A DNA stretch of 64,000 nucleotides from Ceratothoa steindachneri. Its lineage: Eukaryota > Arthropoda > Malacostraca > Isopoda > Cymothoidae. The DNA lies in assembly GCA_963969495.1 (NCBI GenBank), contig OZ018328.1:3587886-3651885 (forward strand), given 5' to 3'. The translations under genes and the position numbers were made by a program. This document shows positions 1-10,318 of the stretch, in pieces; the first letter of the stretch is position 1, and every line of letters starts with the position of its first letter. Below the pieces are notes generated by a model. It saw only the letters and a list, made by a program, of their open reading frames with translations. It was not told the origin of the DNA and ran no database searches.

Positions 1-560
1 CTGGTCGGCCAGCTCTATGTGATGTCATATATAGAGTAGTCCACGAGTTCCCTTAGGTAAGCCACTCCTTTCACGAAGTGCATAGTATAGTGCGGCGTCG
101 CACTCACCAGGGTGCCATCAAGTGTCTGAATGGCACTAATCATGGCCGCCTCGGAAGGATCAGACAGATTTGCCACAAAGCTCCCGTCCGACAAACGGCT
201 CACCTTCGGCTCTCTACCAATCATGCTAGCTAGAGCTATCCTCTAATGGATCATGTTACCCTTGGTCCATCAATGGACCGAATACCCAGGGAGCTTTTGA
301 AGCCAGGGGGCTAGAATACGCCAGGTAATCGAAGCTCCACTCGGCGGACTTGCGACTTTGGTCTTGCTTTGAGCTACCCTACCCGGGCATTCCGATCTTG
401 GTCTGGTGGCTTGCCGAAATGTTACCGGACCTGTCTGTTCTCGTAGTCTCCACGGAGGGCAAGGAACCTTAGTCTTTTTCCTATTTCTTTTCTTTTTAGG
501 AGGTGGAGAATCAACCCGCTTCTCTCCACTGCCGGGTTGACCGGCCTAGGCTAACGGACA
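1..560 (-). pseudogene. E1 ORF1 (gag-like) relic
   Basis: Partial copy of the E1 ORF1 central domain, cut by the window edge. The longest open piece (15-224) contains the peptide IGREPKVSRLSDGS and a KGV-YLRELVDYSI segment; both correspond to residues about 350-420 of the open ORF1 in copy B (20460-22613). From 240 to 560 the sequence continues through diverged ORF1 toward the Lys-rich tract, with many stops. ORF1 proteins of such LINEs bind element RNA; this fragment cannot be functional. It is followed directly by an out-of-order ORF2 piece, so it is probably a 5'-truncated insertion or a rearranged relic. Confidence 0.8.
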
Positions 561-690
561 AATATAGGCAAGTGGTACTCTCAAATTTGGCGTCCTCGGC
601 ACAACCAGAGACCCCACCGATTATATAGCTATGTCGAGCTATCGACCGAGTTGTCTTGCCCTAAATCCAACGAGCTTAGCGCAGGGTAGG
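561..690 (-). pseudogene. E1 ORF2 fragment (RT to RNase H spacer)
   Basis: A 130-bp stretch that matches copy B around 17515-17640, the region between RT and RNase H. Recognisable features are the GGCGTCCT-GGCACAACCAG block and the CCTAAATCCAACGAGCTTAG block. It abuts the ORF1 relic at 1-560 in an order that a single collinear E1 copy cannot give. It is therefore probably part of an older copy into which the 1-560 copy inserted, or a rearrangement. Highly diverged, non-coding. Confidence 0.6.
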
Positions 691-944
691 AACTTTTTTT
701 ACCTTTGCTCAGAGCTATTTGTAATTTTATAGATCCTTCATGGTCCATACAAAATTATCAAATTAAAAATCAGTCTTTAGTTTGGTCCAACATTTAACTC
801 AACCAAGTTTACAAGTGCACCCAATAAGGATATGTATAGTCGATATTAGAAAACTCTGATTACCAACTTTAAAATTTAAACAATTTTTGATAAAAATAAG
901 CAACAACTAAATGGCTGGGTGTAATGTCAGTTGGTATACATGAT
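691..944. other. AT-rich stretch without a recognised gene
   Basis: No reading frame, repeat or RNA motif is recognised. It separates E1 relics from the hAT relic that starts near 945. Confidence 0.5.
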
Positions 945-2085
945 ATTGCTACTCACAACTGCAATTTAAGGTTTACATCGGTCAGTCTAGAGCAAAGTCG
1001 ACTCTTTGGAATGGTTAGTTTATAAAAGAACTGTTTGTAGCATTTTAAATTTTCCCCTCAAAGTGGGAAATTCATCAGCGCTTATGATTTATTTATATAA
1101 CTCAACCAATAGGACGTTGTTGTACCTAGCTTTCGGCTAATCATCACTTTGAAGATGAAAGATTTAGTGCTGTAGGTTATCAGGGACATCAGTCAGTTCC
1201 ACATTGAACGGTATAGCAAAGATGTTAAATTAATGTTGTTTACCTTTGATGTTCAATTTTTCCCTAAAAGCCTTAATTAATTTTGCACATACACCAGTAA
1301 TGTTCTGATATAGTTTAAGGTTTTGTTCTTGTAGAGTTGGGAAGTGCACATGGTTACTCCTTGCAAATTGAACTTTATACAACTTTAATTTAGCTTCAAA
1401 TGATTTTACGTTTAAAAGCAGAGCACTGAGAAGTAAGTTGAGGGCCTGTAGCTTAACACTCAAATATGAGGTACTTGTTAAGGTCAACCATGAACGCTAG
1501 ATGAAACAGCCAGTTGCTATTGCAGAGTACCCTGATAGGGTTTCTCTTTATCTCCATAAACCTCTTGATTTCACCCCGCAGTTCATAAAACCTCATATGC
1601 ATGGTCCCACCACTCAGTCACCACACTTCACAATGCTAAAGAAGATCACTGTACAGAGGAAAGATCATTCAGTAAATCCTTAACTTGGCAGCTATTAAGG
1701 CCTCTGCTTTTGACAAAATTATGCATGACACTACTGGTGACATAACATTGAGGCGTAAGGTCTGTGCACATAGACTTTCTTGAATTATGATGAAGTGGTA
1801 TATAATTAAATCACTTGGATCAAGACATATGATTCAGTTCTTTCTTAACAAAGGCAATTAATCCTCTTTCCGAGCCAACCATGGCTGGAGCTCCATCTAT
1901 ATCAAGGCCACTTAACTTACCAAATGTTAGCTAGATTTCACTTGATAAAACAAGTCTCTCAAAGAAGGCCTCGCCACTTTAAGTGCAATGCATGGCTTCC
2001 AAAGACAACAAGTTGGGCAGTATTTATGTCCATTGTCTCATCAAATCTCTTACATAGTACTTTAGTTTTTTTTCAATAACTTGTC
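945..2085 (-). pseudogene. Decayed hAT-family transposase (ZBED5/GTF2IRD2-like)
   Basis: Frame-broken minus-strand relic, with its N-terminal side near 2085 and C-terminal side near 945. Successive peptides match the order seen in hAT-derived ZBED5/SCAND3-type proteins: a DIDGAPAMVGSERGL block (about 1870-1910), LCAQTLRLNVMS (about 1740-1790), NFVKSRGLNS (about 1700), then the open segment 1230-1487 with LQALNLLLSALLLNVKSFEAKL. C-terminal remnants lie at about 1080-1220 (VPDNLQ, KARYNNVLL, FPTLRGKI) and 960-1000 (CSRLTDVNLK). Family knowledge: hAT transposases cut and paste DNA with a DDE core. Here several stops and frame changes interrupt the frame and neither terminal repeat was found, so it is a dead copy. 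The family call rests on remembered motif order, not on a search. Confidence 0.65.
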
Positions 2086-2172
2086 AATGCAGTGACAGGG
2101 GCTCTCTAATTTTCACTCAGGCTAGGAGGATGTGCAGCTCCTCCAGATACCAAGTGTAACAGGCTACAAAGG
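2085..2172. repeat. Copy 1 of a three-copy interspersed repeat
   Basis: Shares the order CAGTGACAGGG, TCTCTAATTT, CACTCAGGCT, GCAGCTCCTCCAG and TACCAAGTGTAACAGGCTA with sequences at 5096-5205 and, more weakly, 4966-5045. Roughly 90 bp, no coding potential. Could be a short SINE- or MITE-like unit, or part of a longer unrecognised element. Confidence 0.55.
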
Positions 2173-2212
2173 GTCCCCAGAGGAGGAACTTACTGTTCAG
2201 ATTCACAAGGTG

Positions 2213-2316
2213 AAAAGGCCTCAGCAACCGTGCTACGATGCGGCGGCGGCTGCCCTCTGCATTCAAGTTAGCTGATCGTGAAATATATGAAATAAAAAGA
2301 TACCTCCTCCTTAGGG
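2213..2316 (-). pseudogene. E1 endonuclease fragment
   Basis: About 100 bp matching copy B around 19925-20020, which encodes the EN strands just before the GDLNGRH motif. The match begins at AAGGCCTCAGCAACCGTGC and ends at the ATACCTCCTCC block. Isolated piece in the usual minus orientation; not functional. Confidence 0.6.
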
Positions 2317-2389
2317 GTAAATGATCTGCCTAAAATGATTTTTTTAACATGTCCACCTGGCAAGAGCCACTAAGGACAAAGTCAAGACT

Positions 2390-2560
2390 AGACAAACTTC
2401 AAGTCAAGACTAGACAAAGTCTTGAAAAGTGGCCGTTTAGGGACTCAAAACAATTGAGCAGCCATGTGCCTACTCAATTGCTAGTCCAAAGGTACCCTCT
2501 TTGAATGGACCGTAAGGTCTCCTAGGGTACTTTCTTTCCTTGTAACTCCTTGTAACCACC
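2390..2560 (+). mobile_element. CR1-type LINE, 3' terminal fragment
   Basis: Severely 5'-truncated LINE end. The first part repeats the last codons of the CR1 reading frame found intact in order at 53800-53850 (AAGTCTTGAAAAGTGGCCG). The 3' UTR follows (GAGCAGCCATGTGCCTACTC). The terminus is a short tandem repeat, TCCTTGTAAC twice, matching the end of the minus-strand CR1 at 27852 (units of TTCCTTGTAG). Short terminal repeats instead of poly(A) are characteristic of CR1-clade elements. Confidence 0.75.
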
Positions 2561-2564
2561 ATTA

Positions 2565-2745
2565 AAATTTCAGCCTAGTACTAGGCAAATATAAAATTGC
2601 TGAAAACCAAACCAAGCAATGAAAAAAACAAAATCCTAAACCAAACAGCAAACAAAAATTGCAAAGAGTACAAAACAAAATAAAGTCAAGAAAAAAAAAG
2701 AGGGAAGCACACTCCAGCGTTGGACGGAGGCGTGCCTCTCGATTA
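2565..2745 (-). mobile_element. E1 3' UTR of an ORF2-less relic
   Basis: Contains the E1 3'-UTR palindrome CCTAGTACTAGG and, downstream, the GGAAGCACACTCCAGCG-type block that precedes the coding end in copy A (9010-9065). At about 2740 it joins sequence equivalent to copy B near 20245, the ORF1/EN border. All of RT and RNase H is therefore absent between the 3' UTR and ORF1. Confidence 0.65.
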
Positions 2746-4420
2746 AAGGAATATGCTCTCCATGCCTAGTTGGGAGATGCTGGGACCTTCTTCGAAGTGA
2801 AGACACACACAGGAATGGCCATAGGATTCCCGGAGGATCTACTGGGGAGGGTTGGGCTCGCTATGCGAGTCTATTCCTCCTTGCGCCTCGAAACCTTGGC
2901 GGGTGGGGCGGCTTTGGTGAGGAGGAGGGAAAGGGGTCTTCTTAAATTCTGAGTCGCCTGGGGCACGTTAGAAACCGCGGAAGAGAGCCTCACGACCACC
3001 TTCATGGGGGTTGCTTCCTGTGAGTCTACCGACTCAGTGGAGGCTCGCAGCCCTTTTGCCTCACGGGAAACGGTAACGCTGGGTTCCTGGTTTTATCACG
3101 GGCTGGGTGTGAATCATTTATTCCGTAAGCTCTACCATTGGAGCTCACGGTGGGAATAGAACCCGAGGAAGGGATCCGAATAGGTACGCAAATGATCATG
3201 TTCGTAGGCCTGGAAGGGCCAAGAGCAGAGTGCCAGTTTTAGAATTGAGGCATAAGAGTGCCAGGCAATGCTGAGCGCGCCAGGACCAAGTCTTTAACCT
3301 CGCGAAGGAGAGAAGATCCAAAGACTGAGAAGGGGCAAGGATTTTCTTCTCTAGAAGATAAGCGCCACATGGCTTCAAAGAACAGGGGTTGCAGCTGTCT
3401 GCAATTGACATACTTGGACTTTATCGTGTGTGGCCATTATACAACTTACACAGATTTCAGGTAAACCAGAATTTGTACGTCAACGTGAACAATTCGTTCG
3501 CAGTAGTAGCATGAAAGCTTTCACGCAGTAGCGATACCAACCGGCACGTACCAACTCAGAGAGCATGTCAAGGCCAAATGCTACCAAGAGTGTAGGGGTG
3601 GGTCTCGAGGCTCTTATCTGTCTTCTTATCACACGTTCGACTTCGACAGATCCGTGGTCGGTCAGCTTATCAGTGTTGTCTTCAAAGGAGAAGTCTATAG
3701 GTTCCCTCGCATAAACTACTCCTTTCACAAAATTCATGGTAGAGTGCGGCGTAACACTAACCGGCAAGCCATTGAGTGTCTGAAGGGCACTAATCATGGC
3801 TGCCTCGGAAGCGTGCGAAGCATTCGCTAGAAGGCTCCCATCCAAGAAACGGCTCACCTTCGGCTCTCTAACGGTCAAACTAGCTAATACTCTCCTCTAA
3901 TGGATCATGTTGCCCTCGGCTAACATGCTGCAATTGGGAGCGAATAACTAGGAAGTTTTCGAAGCCAATAGCCTCAAAAAGGCCAAGTAGTCTCTGAATA
4001 AGGCCCCCCCCCCAAAAAAAAAAATTGAGGCTCCGCTCAGCGCAATTGCGACTTTTTTTTTGTCTGGGCCTCCCCGCTTGAGGGTGCCTCCGGGCCGGGC
4101 TTACTCTGGTCACCTCCCGAAAAGGAAGTGGACCAGTTTGTTCACGGAGCTCCTGCCGAGGGAAGAAACCCATAGTCATGGCTGACTGGACATGCCTCAG
4201 CTACATCTTTTCTGAAAGGGACAAGTGCTTGTTTGTTGTTGAAGGTCTTCGGGGGCCGAGCCGCCTGTGGATAAGCTTGCACATGGGAAAACTCAGGTTC
4301 GCCCCAACGACAATCCTGCCATCTAGGGTGGGGTCATCTCCGGGACCATGTCAAAAACAAGGGGGGGCCTCCACATGGTCATCTCCCCAAGGCACTATGG
4401 ATACCAATTGAGGATTCTTC
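2746..4420 (-). pseudogene. E1 ORF1 relic attached to an E1 3' UTR
   Basis: Collinear but decayed ORF1. From the high-coordinate side it runs from N-terminal Ser/Thr-rich sequence (4180-4400), a Lys-rich tract region near 4050, and the open core 3480-3878 (VREPKVSRFLDGS, KGVVYAREPIDFS, VRAGWYRYCVKAF) to a much degraded knuckle/C-terminal part (3196-3411, 2770-2952). The first CCHC knuckle is destroyed: the frame stops just after the segment that precedes it. A homopolymer stretch at 4004-4023 adds frameshifts. With the adjoining 3' UTR it forms an E1 derivative lacking ORF2. Confidence 0.75.
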
Positions 4421-4720
4421 ATTCCTGTGGTTATATGTCTTTTTGACCAGCGAGCAGACCTACTTCAAGGGGGGTGAGAGGGGAATGCACGCCGGCCCCC
4501 TGCAAGCTTTTTTTTTTATGCCCGAATAAGACTAGGTGGAACTGGCAGGCAAAGAGGCAAGATGACAGGGCGGATAACCTTAATGGGATGTAGTAATCCT
4601 TGACATGATTGGCCACGATCTGAAGATCCGGGACTTTTAGTTGGCCTGGTGGCAGCCAACAAGGCAGTAAAACCCACCCGCCACAAGCAGTACAGCCTTG
4701 TACCCCCAAGAACAGCCGCA
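4421..4720 (-). mobile_element. Degenerate E1 ORF1 N-terminal / 5' region
   Basis: Short matches to the copy B segment near 22500-22550 (the AAGGGGGGTGAGAGGGGAATGCAC block at 4466-4490) suggest that the relic continues toward the E1 5' end. No frame survives and the 5'-terminal hairpin found in complete copies was not seen, so the 5' limit is undefined. Confidence 0.4.
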
Positions 4721-4965
4721 GGGAAATGGTTATTGGGGCAAAACCAATATTCTCAGCACCCTAAGTCCTCGTATTTGCAAACTGCAAGGGTTAGAGGGCA
4801 TTGTTTATAGAGGTACCGGTTCTAAAGACTCTCTTCTGACACAGAATGAGGTAACTGGTGAAGTCCTTAAGCCGAGATAGTGGGTTGAGGGGATAGTCAT
4901 AGATAAAAAATAATATTCGGGGAATGAGGAGGAAGCACACCAACTTCCCCAGAACACATCAAAGA

Positions 4966-5205
4966 GTCCATTTCAACCCAGTGATGGGTTGTCCCTAATT
5001 TGCACTCTGTCTGGGTGAGAACAGATCCTCCTGGTACCAAGTTCAAGTAAACAAAAGGATGCGAGGATAGTTATAGAGTAAAAAAAAAGTAGCACTGAGA
5101 GTTCATTTCAACCTGGTGACAAGGCTTCTTTAATTTGTAATCAGGCCGGGAGGGCATTCAGCTGCTCCAGGTACCAAGTGTAACAGGCTATACTGCCCCC
5201 CCCCC
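4966..5205. repeat. Copies 2 and 3 of the three-copy repeat
   Basis: Two diverged units in direct orientation, 4966-5045 and 5096-5205. Both begin with a GTTCATTTCAACC-like block and end with CC(A/T)GGTACCAAGT. The second also has the full TACCAAGTGTAACAGGCTA end seen at 2172, followed by a poly(C) run. Spacing is about 130 bp. Confidence 0.55.
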
Positions 5206-5399
5206 CCTGCAGGGGCCTAAAATGAGATATTTAAAGCAACAATAAACAGACACATTTCAACTATACCTCCACCTGCCTGGCCTCATCCTTTGGTGGTGGG
5301 GGCATGCGCCAAATATGGCCTCCTGAAGACACCAATAAAGTAGAGGGGGAAGAATAGAGCCTCTGTACTCTTTCCACTTGGCCCTGGGTACATAGTTTC
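5206..5399. other. No recognised feature
   Basis: Sequence after the third repeat unit, with a poly(C) run at 5191-5206. No coding frame or known element was recognised. Confidence 0.4.
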
Positions 5400-6260
5400 A
5401 TTTAATGAAAAAGCTTTCCATATCTAGCCTGCCGGAGATGCAGGGGGGCTATTTCACTTGAAAACACACTCGGGAATAGCCGTATCATCCCTGGTGACAG
5501 AGTGTAGGTGGCTGTTGGCTGCAGAGGTAGCAAAGCTCATCGACTAAGCCTTCTTCCTAGACCGGCCACTAAACCTTTGGTGGGAGCCAAACTTAAGAAT
5601 ACTCAGGGATTGTTACATGGCCATGTTCCACGGATTTGTTTTCAATCTAATGAATCAAGGAGGCGCTTCACTCTTCATGAAAGGGTTGTGTTTCCACCAG
5701 CTATATCAGGATGGCGCTTGGGAGCGGTAGAAACCACAGAATGGTTCAAATGGTTGCTGTTGCTACCAAGCTTGTATGCCTGCAGTGGTCACTAGCAGAT
5801 AGGGTGATTTTCTAACCTGAGAAGCATAAGAAGGCTCTGAAAGAGATATGGAATGTAGCCTGAATGTGCAGGACCTCTTTAAAAAATATGAGTTACATTG
5901 CTTTGAAGAAGCAGGGCGTGGCTCGCTGCAAGATACAAAATTAGTCTTACACATTGAAAATTCAGTTTGCACAATTGAGCAGCTGATACAGAAGGGGAAT
6001 TGTCCGAGAGCTACTCCAAGGAAGAATTTAAGGGAAAAAACACCTTATCTGTAGATATACAAGAGGGGGAAATACCCTCTCGCAATATGAGAGTTGGAGG
6101 GTCCCCTGAGAAAGACCAGGAGGATCAACTTCTCTTAAGATGTGGAGCTGGCCGGTAGTGGCTCTAAAAGTGGTAAAGGTAAAATCCTCTAAAAATGGGG
6201 AGGGGTGAAAGGAAAGCCCTACACCAGTAAGAGGAATGTAGTCAAATTCCTCGCCTACCA
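5400..6260 (-). mobile_element. Scattered, heavily degraded E1 remnants
   Basis: Several short blocks recall E1 in the order expected for the minus strand. 5410-5490 resembles the ORF1/EN border (copy B 20250-20330). 5880-5935 matches the third zinc-knuckle region (ACATTGCTT-GAAGAAGCAGGG; copy B 21010-21050). 6090-6110 and 6200-6250 resemble the ORF1 N-terminus. Open frames on either strand here (for example 5508-5795 and 6028-6261) look incidental. Individual boundaries are uncertain. Confidence 0.4.
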
Positions 6261-6640
6261 TAACACCAAGGTTGGGCGAAGTTTCACTAATGTGATATAA
6301 TCAGAAATTTTCTATAAATTAGAAATCTGGAAGTTTGTGACTATATAAAGAAAAAAAGTGTTGCTGGGCTATATGCTGCATTCAGGCAGTCCCTACTATC
6401 TCATCATGGGTTTCTAGACTACAACCCTGTGAATTTTATAGAGTGGTTTTCACACCTGGACAGCAAGACATATTGCAAGCAATTTCCAAGTGGAAGGTTA
6501 CTATTAAAAGGCCAAAGCTCCCGAGTGAGGGAATGAATGAATGGTATATAAAAGGCAAATGCTGCGTAGGTCCAAATGGACAAACTCGTAGCCATTTTCA
6601 AAAAGGATTCGTTAGAATTTCAAATATTCGTTAAAAAACA
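6261..6640. other. No recognised feature
   Basis: AT-rich sequence between E1 remnants and the 3' end of E2. It may include the distal E2 3' UTR; no terminal repeat or tail defines the E2 end. Confidence 0.4.
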
Positions 6641-6792
6641 TAGACTATGGTTACAAATCTAGGATAAAAGTAAGTAAAACTGTAGAAAATAAAAGGGAGT
6701 AAAATCATAGAAAAATAAATGTCTCTAAAATATAGTAAAATCAAAATAAAGTAATAAGACATGTCTATCTCATTCTAAAAAAGGATAAAATA

Positions 6793-7218
6793 CTAAATTT
6801 CCTTTAGTAGATTCGCTTCTGATAAAAACTTTAGCACTTTGTTCCTATTAAAGGTGTTCTCGTGCTCAGAAAGGATACTTCTCAGGGCCTGCTGAGAACG
6901 CATCCCTTGGCAAATAAAAGGGGAAAGTCTTTGCCTTAGGGTTTGGAAGCGTGTGCATTCGGTGAATAGGTGGAGTACGGACACTGGTACTCCACAGGGA
7001 GTGCACATTGGAGGCTGTCGAAGGCCCTCCATTAGAAAGCCATGTGTTAGGCGACAATGCCAAATTCTCAGCCGGCATAGGATAACATCCTGAGTACGGG
7101 TTCTAGTAGTAGGTGGCCAAGGGCGAACTAACTGTTTGATGGTATGCAGTTTGGTTGGGGGGAGTTCATCCCATGTCCTCTGCCACTGGTTGACCACATA
7201 TTCATGGATATGTGGCAC
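6793..7218 (-). pseudogene. E2 C-terminal region with Cys/His motif
   Basis: 141-residue open piece that ends the E2 polyprotein. It contains CTPCGVPVSVLHLFTEC, a C-X2-C-X8-H-X4-C arrangement. The same spacing occurs in E1 (YCDDCVVPQTVRHILVEC). The motif is likely a zinc-binding tail that follows RNase H in this LINE group. The frame change before it corresponds to the break noted at the end of RNase H. Confidence 0.75.
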
Positions 7219-7229
7219 AGTATCTCGGA

Positions 7230-7814
7230 AAGGAAGAGGGTCTAGGGGTGGTGGTTCCTAGAGATGCTGCTGTCTTGGCAACAGTGTCTGCTCTCTCATT
7301 CCCTTTTATACCTATGTGGCTAGGTGCCCAGCAAAATAAGATTTTGTGGAGCGAGGACATAAAAAAAAAGCCACTTCTGTATCTTTGAAACCAATGGGTG
7401 ATCTAGGAATGGATTGGCTAAGGCTTCTAAGGAACTGAGGGAATCGGAGAATATCGTATATGATCCTGAGGGTGAAGAAGCGATGGTATACAGTGCCAGT
7501 ATCACGACAAGCTCAGCCGTGAAGATAGAGGCTGCACTAGGCAGGCACACAGATACATGATGGAAGGGGAGGATAGCAGAGGCTCCTACCCCGTGAGGGA
7601 ATTTCGAACCATCTGTGTATATAAAGGTGCTTGGTTTGTGGCGCACAGTATGTTCGTGGAAGAGGCATCGTAGAACGGAAGGTAGGAACTTGGTCTTTGG
7701 TTCCTCTGCCAATGCCTTGCAGACCCTCACTAGTGGTAATAGCCACGGGGGTACTTTTGGGATCTGATATGGGATTACTGATAGTTCTCTCAGTTGATCC
7801 GTATTTTCAGTCAT
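7230..7814 (-). pseudogene. E2 RNase H domain
   Basis: The open segment 7320-7814 carries the RNase H landmarks FIYTDGSKFPHG (first Asp), FTAELVVILAL (Glu) and FSDSLSSLEAL (second Asp). The fourth block, WAPSHIGIKGNERAD, is visible in another frame at about 7265-7325, so one frameshift separates it. RNase H next to RT occurs in the I, Loa, Ingi and Tad-type LINE clades and removes the RNA template strand. Inactive because of the frameshift. Confidence 0.8.
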
Positions 7815-7913
7815 GCGCAGGGCAAATGGGCGAGTCAGTGAAGGGAACCTGTCATATGAGGCTACCGAGTGAATATTGAAGGTGCACTCATATACAGGTG
7901 ATTGGGGAAGTTG

Positions 7914-8834
7914 TTACAGTCTGAAGAGGTACTGCAGGTTAAGGTTAAGGCGGTGAAAGGGTAGTGGGAGAATCCCACTCTCTGCATAAAGACTAGGTAT
8001 TGGGAAGGACTTGAATGCTCCCAAAGCTAAATGTATGCCCTGGTTTCTAATGTAATTGAGTTTATCCAGGTTTGAGGGTGATGCTAAAGAGTACACCTGT
8101 GACCCATAGTCCAGCTTAGACTGGGTCAAGGCTGTATACAATAGCCACAGGGTACGGCGGTCACTTCCCCACGAAACATGTGATAAGAGTTTTAGAATGT
8201 CCATTCTCTTCAGACAGGATTTTTTCAAAGCAGTTATATGGGGGATCCAAGAGAGCTTTGATTCAAAGATAACCCCTAGAAATTTGAAGTGGGGCTCAAA
8301 TGAGATGGGGGAGTCATATAGAAATAGGGTTGGCTCTTCCCACTCAACTCGCCTGAAGTTGTAGAAATGAACTGCCTTTGTTTTTGAGGATGATAGTCGG
8401 AAGCCTTTTGCGATGGCATTCTTGGCAATGATATTAATGGCCTGTTGCAATTTTGGGGTGACAAAGGGCAGCCGAAGTGATGTTGAGACAATTACCAAGT
8501 CATCCACATAGAGAGTTGATATTGTCTCCGCTGGAAGGTCAGTAATGATACTGTTGATGGCTACCAAGAAGCAGGTGAGGCTCAAAACACTTCCCTGTGG
8601 TACGCCCTCTATCTAGTCAACTGCGTCTGACATGACATTTCCGACTCTCACTCGGAATGTGTGTCTAGCAAGAAATTGTTGTATGAATCTGGGGAGGTGA
8701 CCCTTGATACCCCAGTCATGCAGTTGCTTCAAGATACCACACCTCCAAGTGGTATCATGGGCCTTTTCAATGTAAAAAAATACCGCGATGGAGTGCTGTC
8801 TTTTTGAGAAAGCTTGTCGGATGCAATCCTCCAT
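7914..8834 (-). pseudogene. E2 reverse transcriptase, motifs A to thumb
   Basis: Reads from 8834 down to 7914 in two frames that break near 8600. Motif A region is FFYIEKAHDTTW (canonical F-D replaced by F-Y-I), motif B is [10 protein letters not shown], motif C is YVDDLVIVS, so the two catalytic Asp of motif C are kept. The region after motif C contains the conserved FKFLGVIFESKLSW and KLDYGSQVY blocks typical of I/Jockey-type RTs. RT copies element RNA by target-primed reverse transcription. The frame break and the altered motif A indicate an inactive copy. Confidence 0.85.
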
Positions 8835-8876
8835 CCTGACCAGCAGGTCTGTGGTGCATTGCTTTTACCTAAAACC

Positions 8877-8889
8877 TGCTTATGAGGGA
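8877..8889. repeat. Target-site duplication of E1 copy A (3' side)
   Basis: TGCTTATGAGGGA, identical to 15713-15725. It flanks the 3' (A-rich) end of copy A and belongs to E2 coding sequence. Confidence 0.95.
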
Positions 8890-9072
8890 TTTATTTTTTT
8901 TTAAGAGCTCATCTGGGGACTGCCTACTTGGGCATTAGTCGCCGTATTAAAACTGGCCTAGTTCTAGACTACTTTAAAATAAAATTAAAGGAACAAAAAA
9001 CACCCCAAAAAGGGGGAAAGGAAGCAAGCTCCTGCGTCGGGAGGAGGTCCCCCCGGCGCAGGAGCGTGGAAC

Positions 9073-10033
9073 CTAAAGGAAAAAACAAACAAAAGCAAAA
9101 AACAAACCCTGCTTAAATAATGGGGAGAAGGCCGGCCTCCCCCCAAAAGTCAACAAGTCCTCAGTCAATGTGCACGCACTCGTCCCGAGTACGAAGGACA
9201 GGCGGTAGCGACCCCGCCCGTCCCAGTACATGAACAGGGAACGTGCGCGAAGATCACCCAGACTGGGACATTCGACAAGAATGTGCCGAACAGTCTGGGG
9301 GACGACACAGTCGTCGCAATACGGCGCAGGCGAGCGCTCCATCAAATAGCGATGTGTCACACGAGTGTGTCCGATTTGGAGAAGACAGAAGGCGACCTGA
9401 AGCCGTCGCGGCATTGAGTAATAGGTCCATGGGAACAGTCGCGGCGCAATGGCACACAACTTTAAGATCCCCTCGACCGTCTCCCATCTTCTTTGCCAAG
9501 CAGTCCGAAGAGCTACCCATATTCCTGCCATGTAGTCGGTGTGAGGAAGAGCGAAACGCTGGTCCGGTCGCAGAGTCTTCACGGACTCTTCGGCGCGCTC
9601 ATTTCCCGCAATTCCTACATGTCCAGGAACCCAGCAGAAGATAATCTCGACATCTGCCCTGCTCGCCATAACCGTGGCGTCACGGATAGGTGCGAACCCG
9701 GGGATGCGGCGATTCCAATGCCACGAGAGCACTCAGGGCGCTTTGTGAGTCGCTATAGATCACAATCCTGTCTTCGAACCGGGCACGTCGCGTAATCTCC
9801 CGTCCCGAGTGGTGTATTGCCACCAGCTCGGCCGTGAAGACAGACGCAGCGCCTGGCAGAGCCCCGCTGACTTCAAACAGAGGGGATACAGCGTGGAAGC
9901 CGACCCCATCTTGGGACTTGGAGCCATCCGTATACACTGGCACGGTTCCAGCGTGACACGATGTGTGCTCCAAAAAGGTCGAACGCAATAATCGCGGCAC
10001 GTACAAACTTTGGGAGCAGAGGCGTGGCGACAA
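9073..10033 (-). pseudogene. E1 copy A RNase H and C-terminal tail
   Basis: Two overlapping frames. 9680-10033 holds VPVYTDGSKSQDGVG, FTAELVAIHHS and VIYSDSQSALSAL (three of the four RNase H acidic sites). 9073-9732 holds FCWVPGHVGIAGNERAE (fourth block) and the tail motif YCDDCVVPQTVRHILVEC (C-X2-C-X8-H-X4-C). The frame changes near 9700, inside the domain. Compared with copy C2, the very C-terminus is shifted and reads on into the 3' UTR. Confidence 0.85.
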
Positions 10034-10318
10034 ATAGCCAAATGTGGTACCCTCCAGGGTGGCGTCCTGGGCAGAACCAGGGGCGCCACCGGCCCGAGAG
10101 CTATATCTACCTCTCGAAGGAGTTTCCTGGCCCTAAACCTAAAGGGCTTAGGGTATGAATGGCGTCTCTCGGCGGCATAGGCACCATCGAGATCAGCTGC
10201 GGATGCAGTGAGAGCTGTTGGCGACTGAGAGAGGCGCCGGGCTCGCGCGTACAGGCGAGTGATGCACTGCACGCGGCGCAGGGCGAGTGGCATCTGCCCA
10301 GCATCGACCAACAGGCTC

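Larger units (their letters stand above)
6640..8876 (-). mobile_element. E2 LINE, segment 3 of 3: RT C-terminal half, RNase H, C-terminus, 3' UTR
   Basis: 3' third of a single E2 element interrupted by E1 copies A and B. E2 is a distinct RNase H-bearing LINE family: it shares the domain order and some motifs with E1, but its sequence differs throughout. The coding end is at 6793 and an A-rich 3' UTR follows to about 6640. The first base of this segment (8876) is separated from the preceding E2 segment (15726 onward) only by E1 copy A and its 13-bp target duplication. Confidence 0.85.

Noticed and set aside
1501..1683. Plus-strand 60-residue frame
   Set aside because: Antisense to the decayed hAT transposase and without features of its own.
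5508..5795. 95-residue plus-strand frame as a gene
   Set aside because: Lies across degraded E1 remnants; no motif or plausible context.
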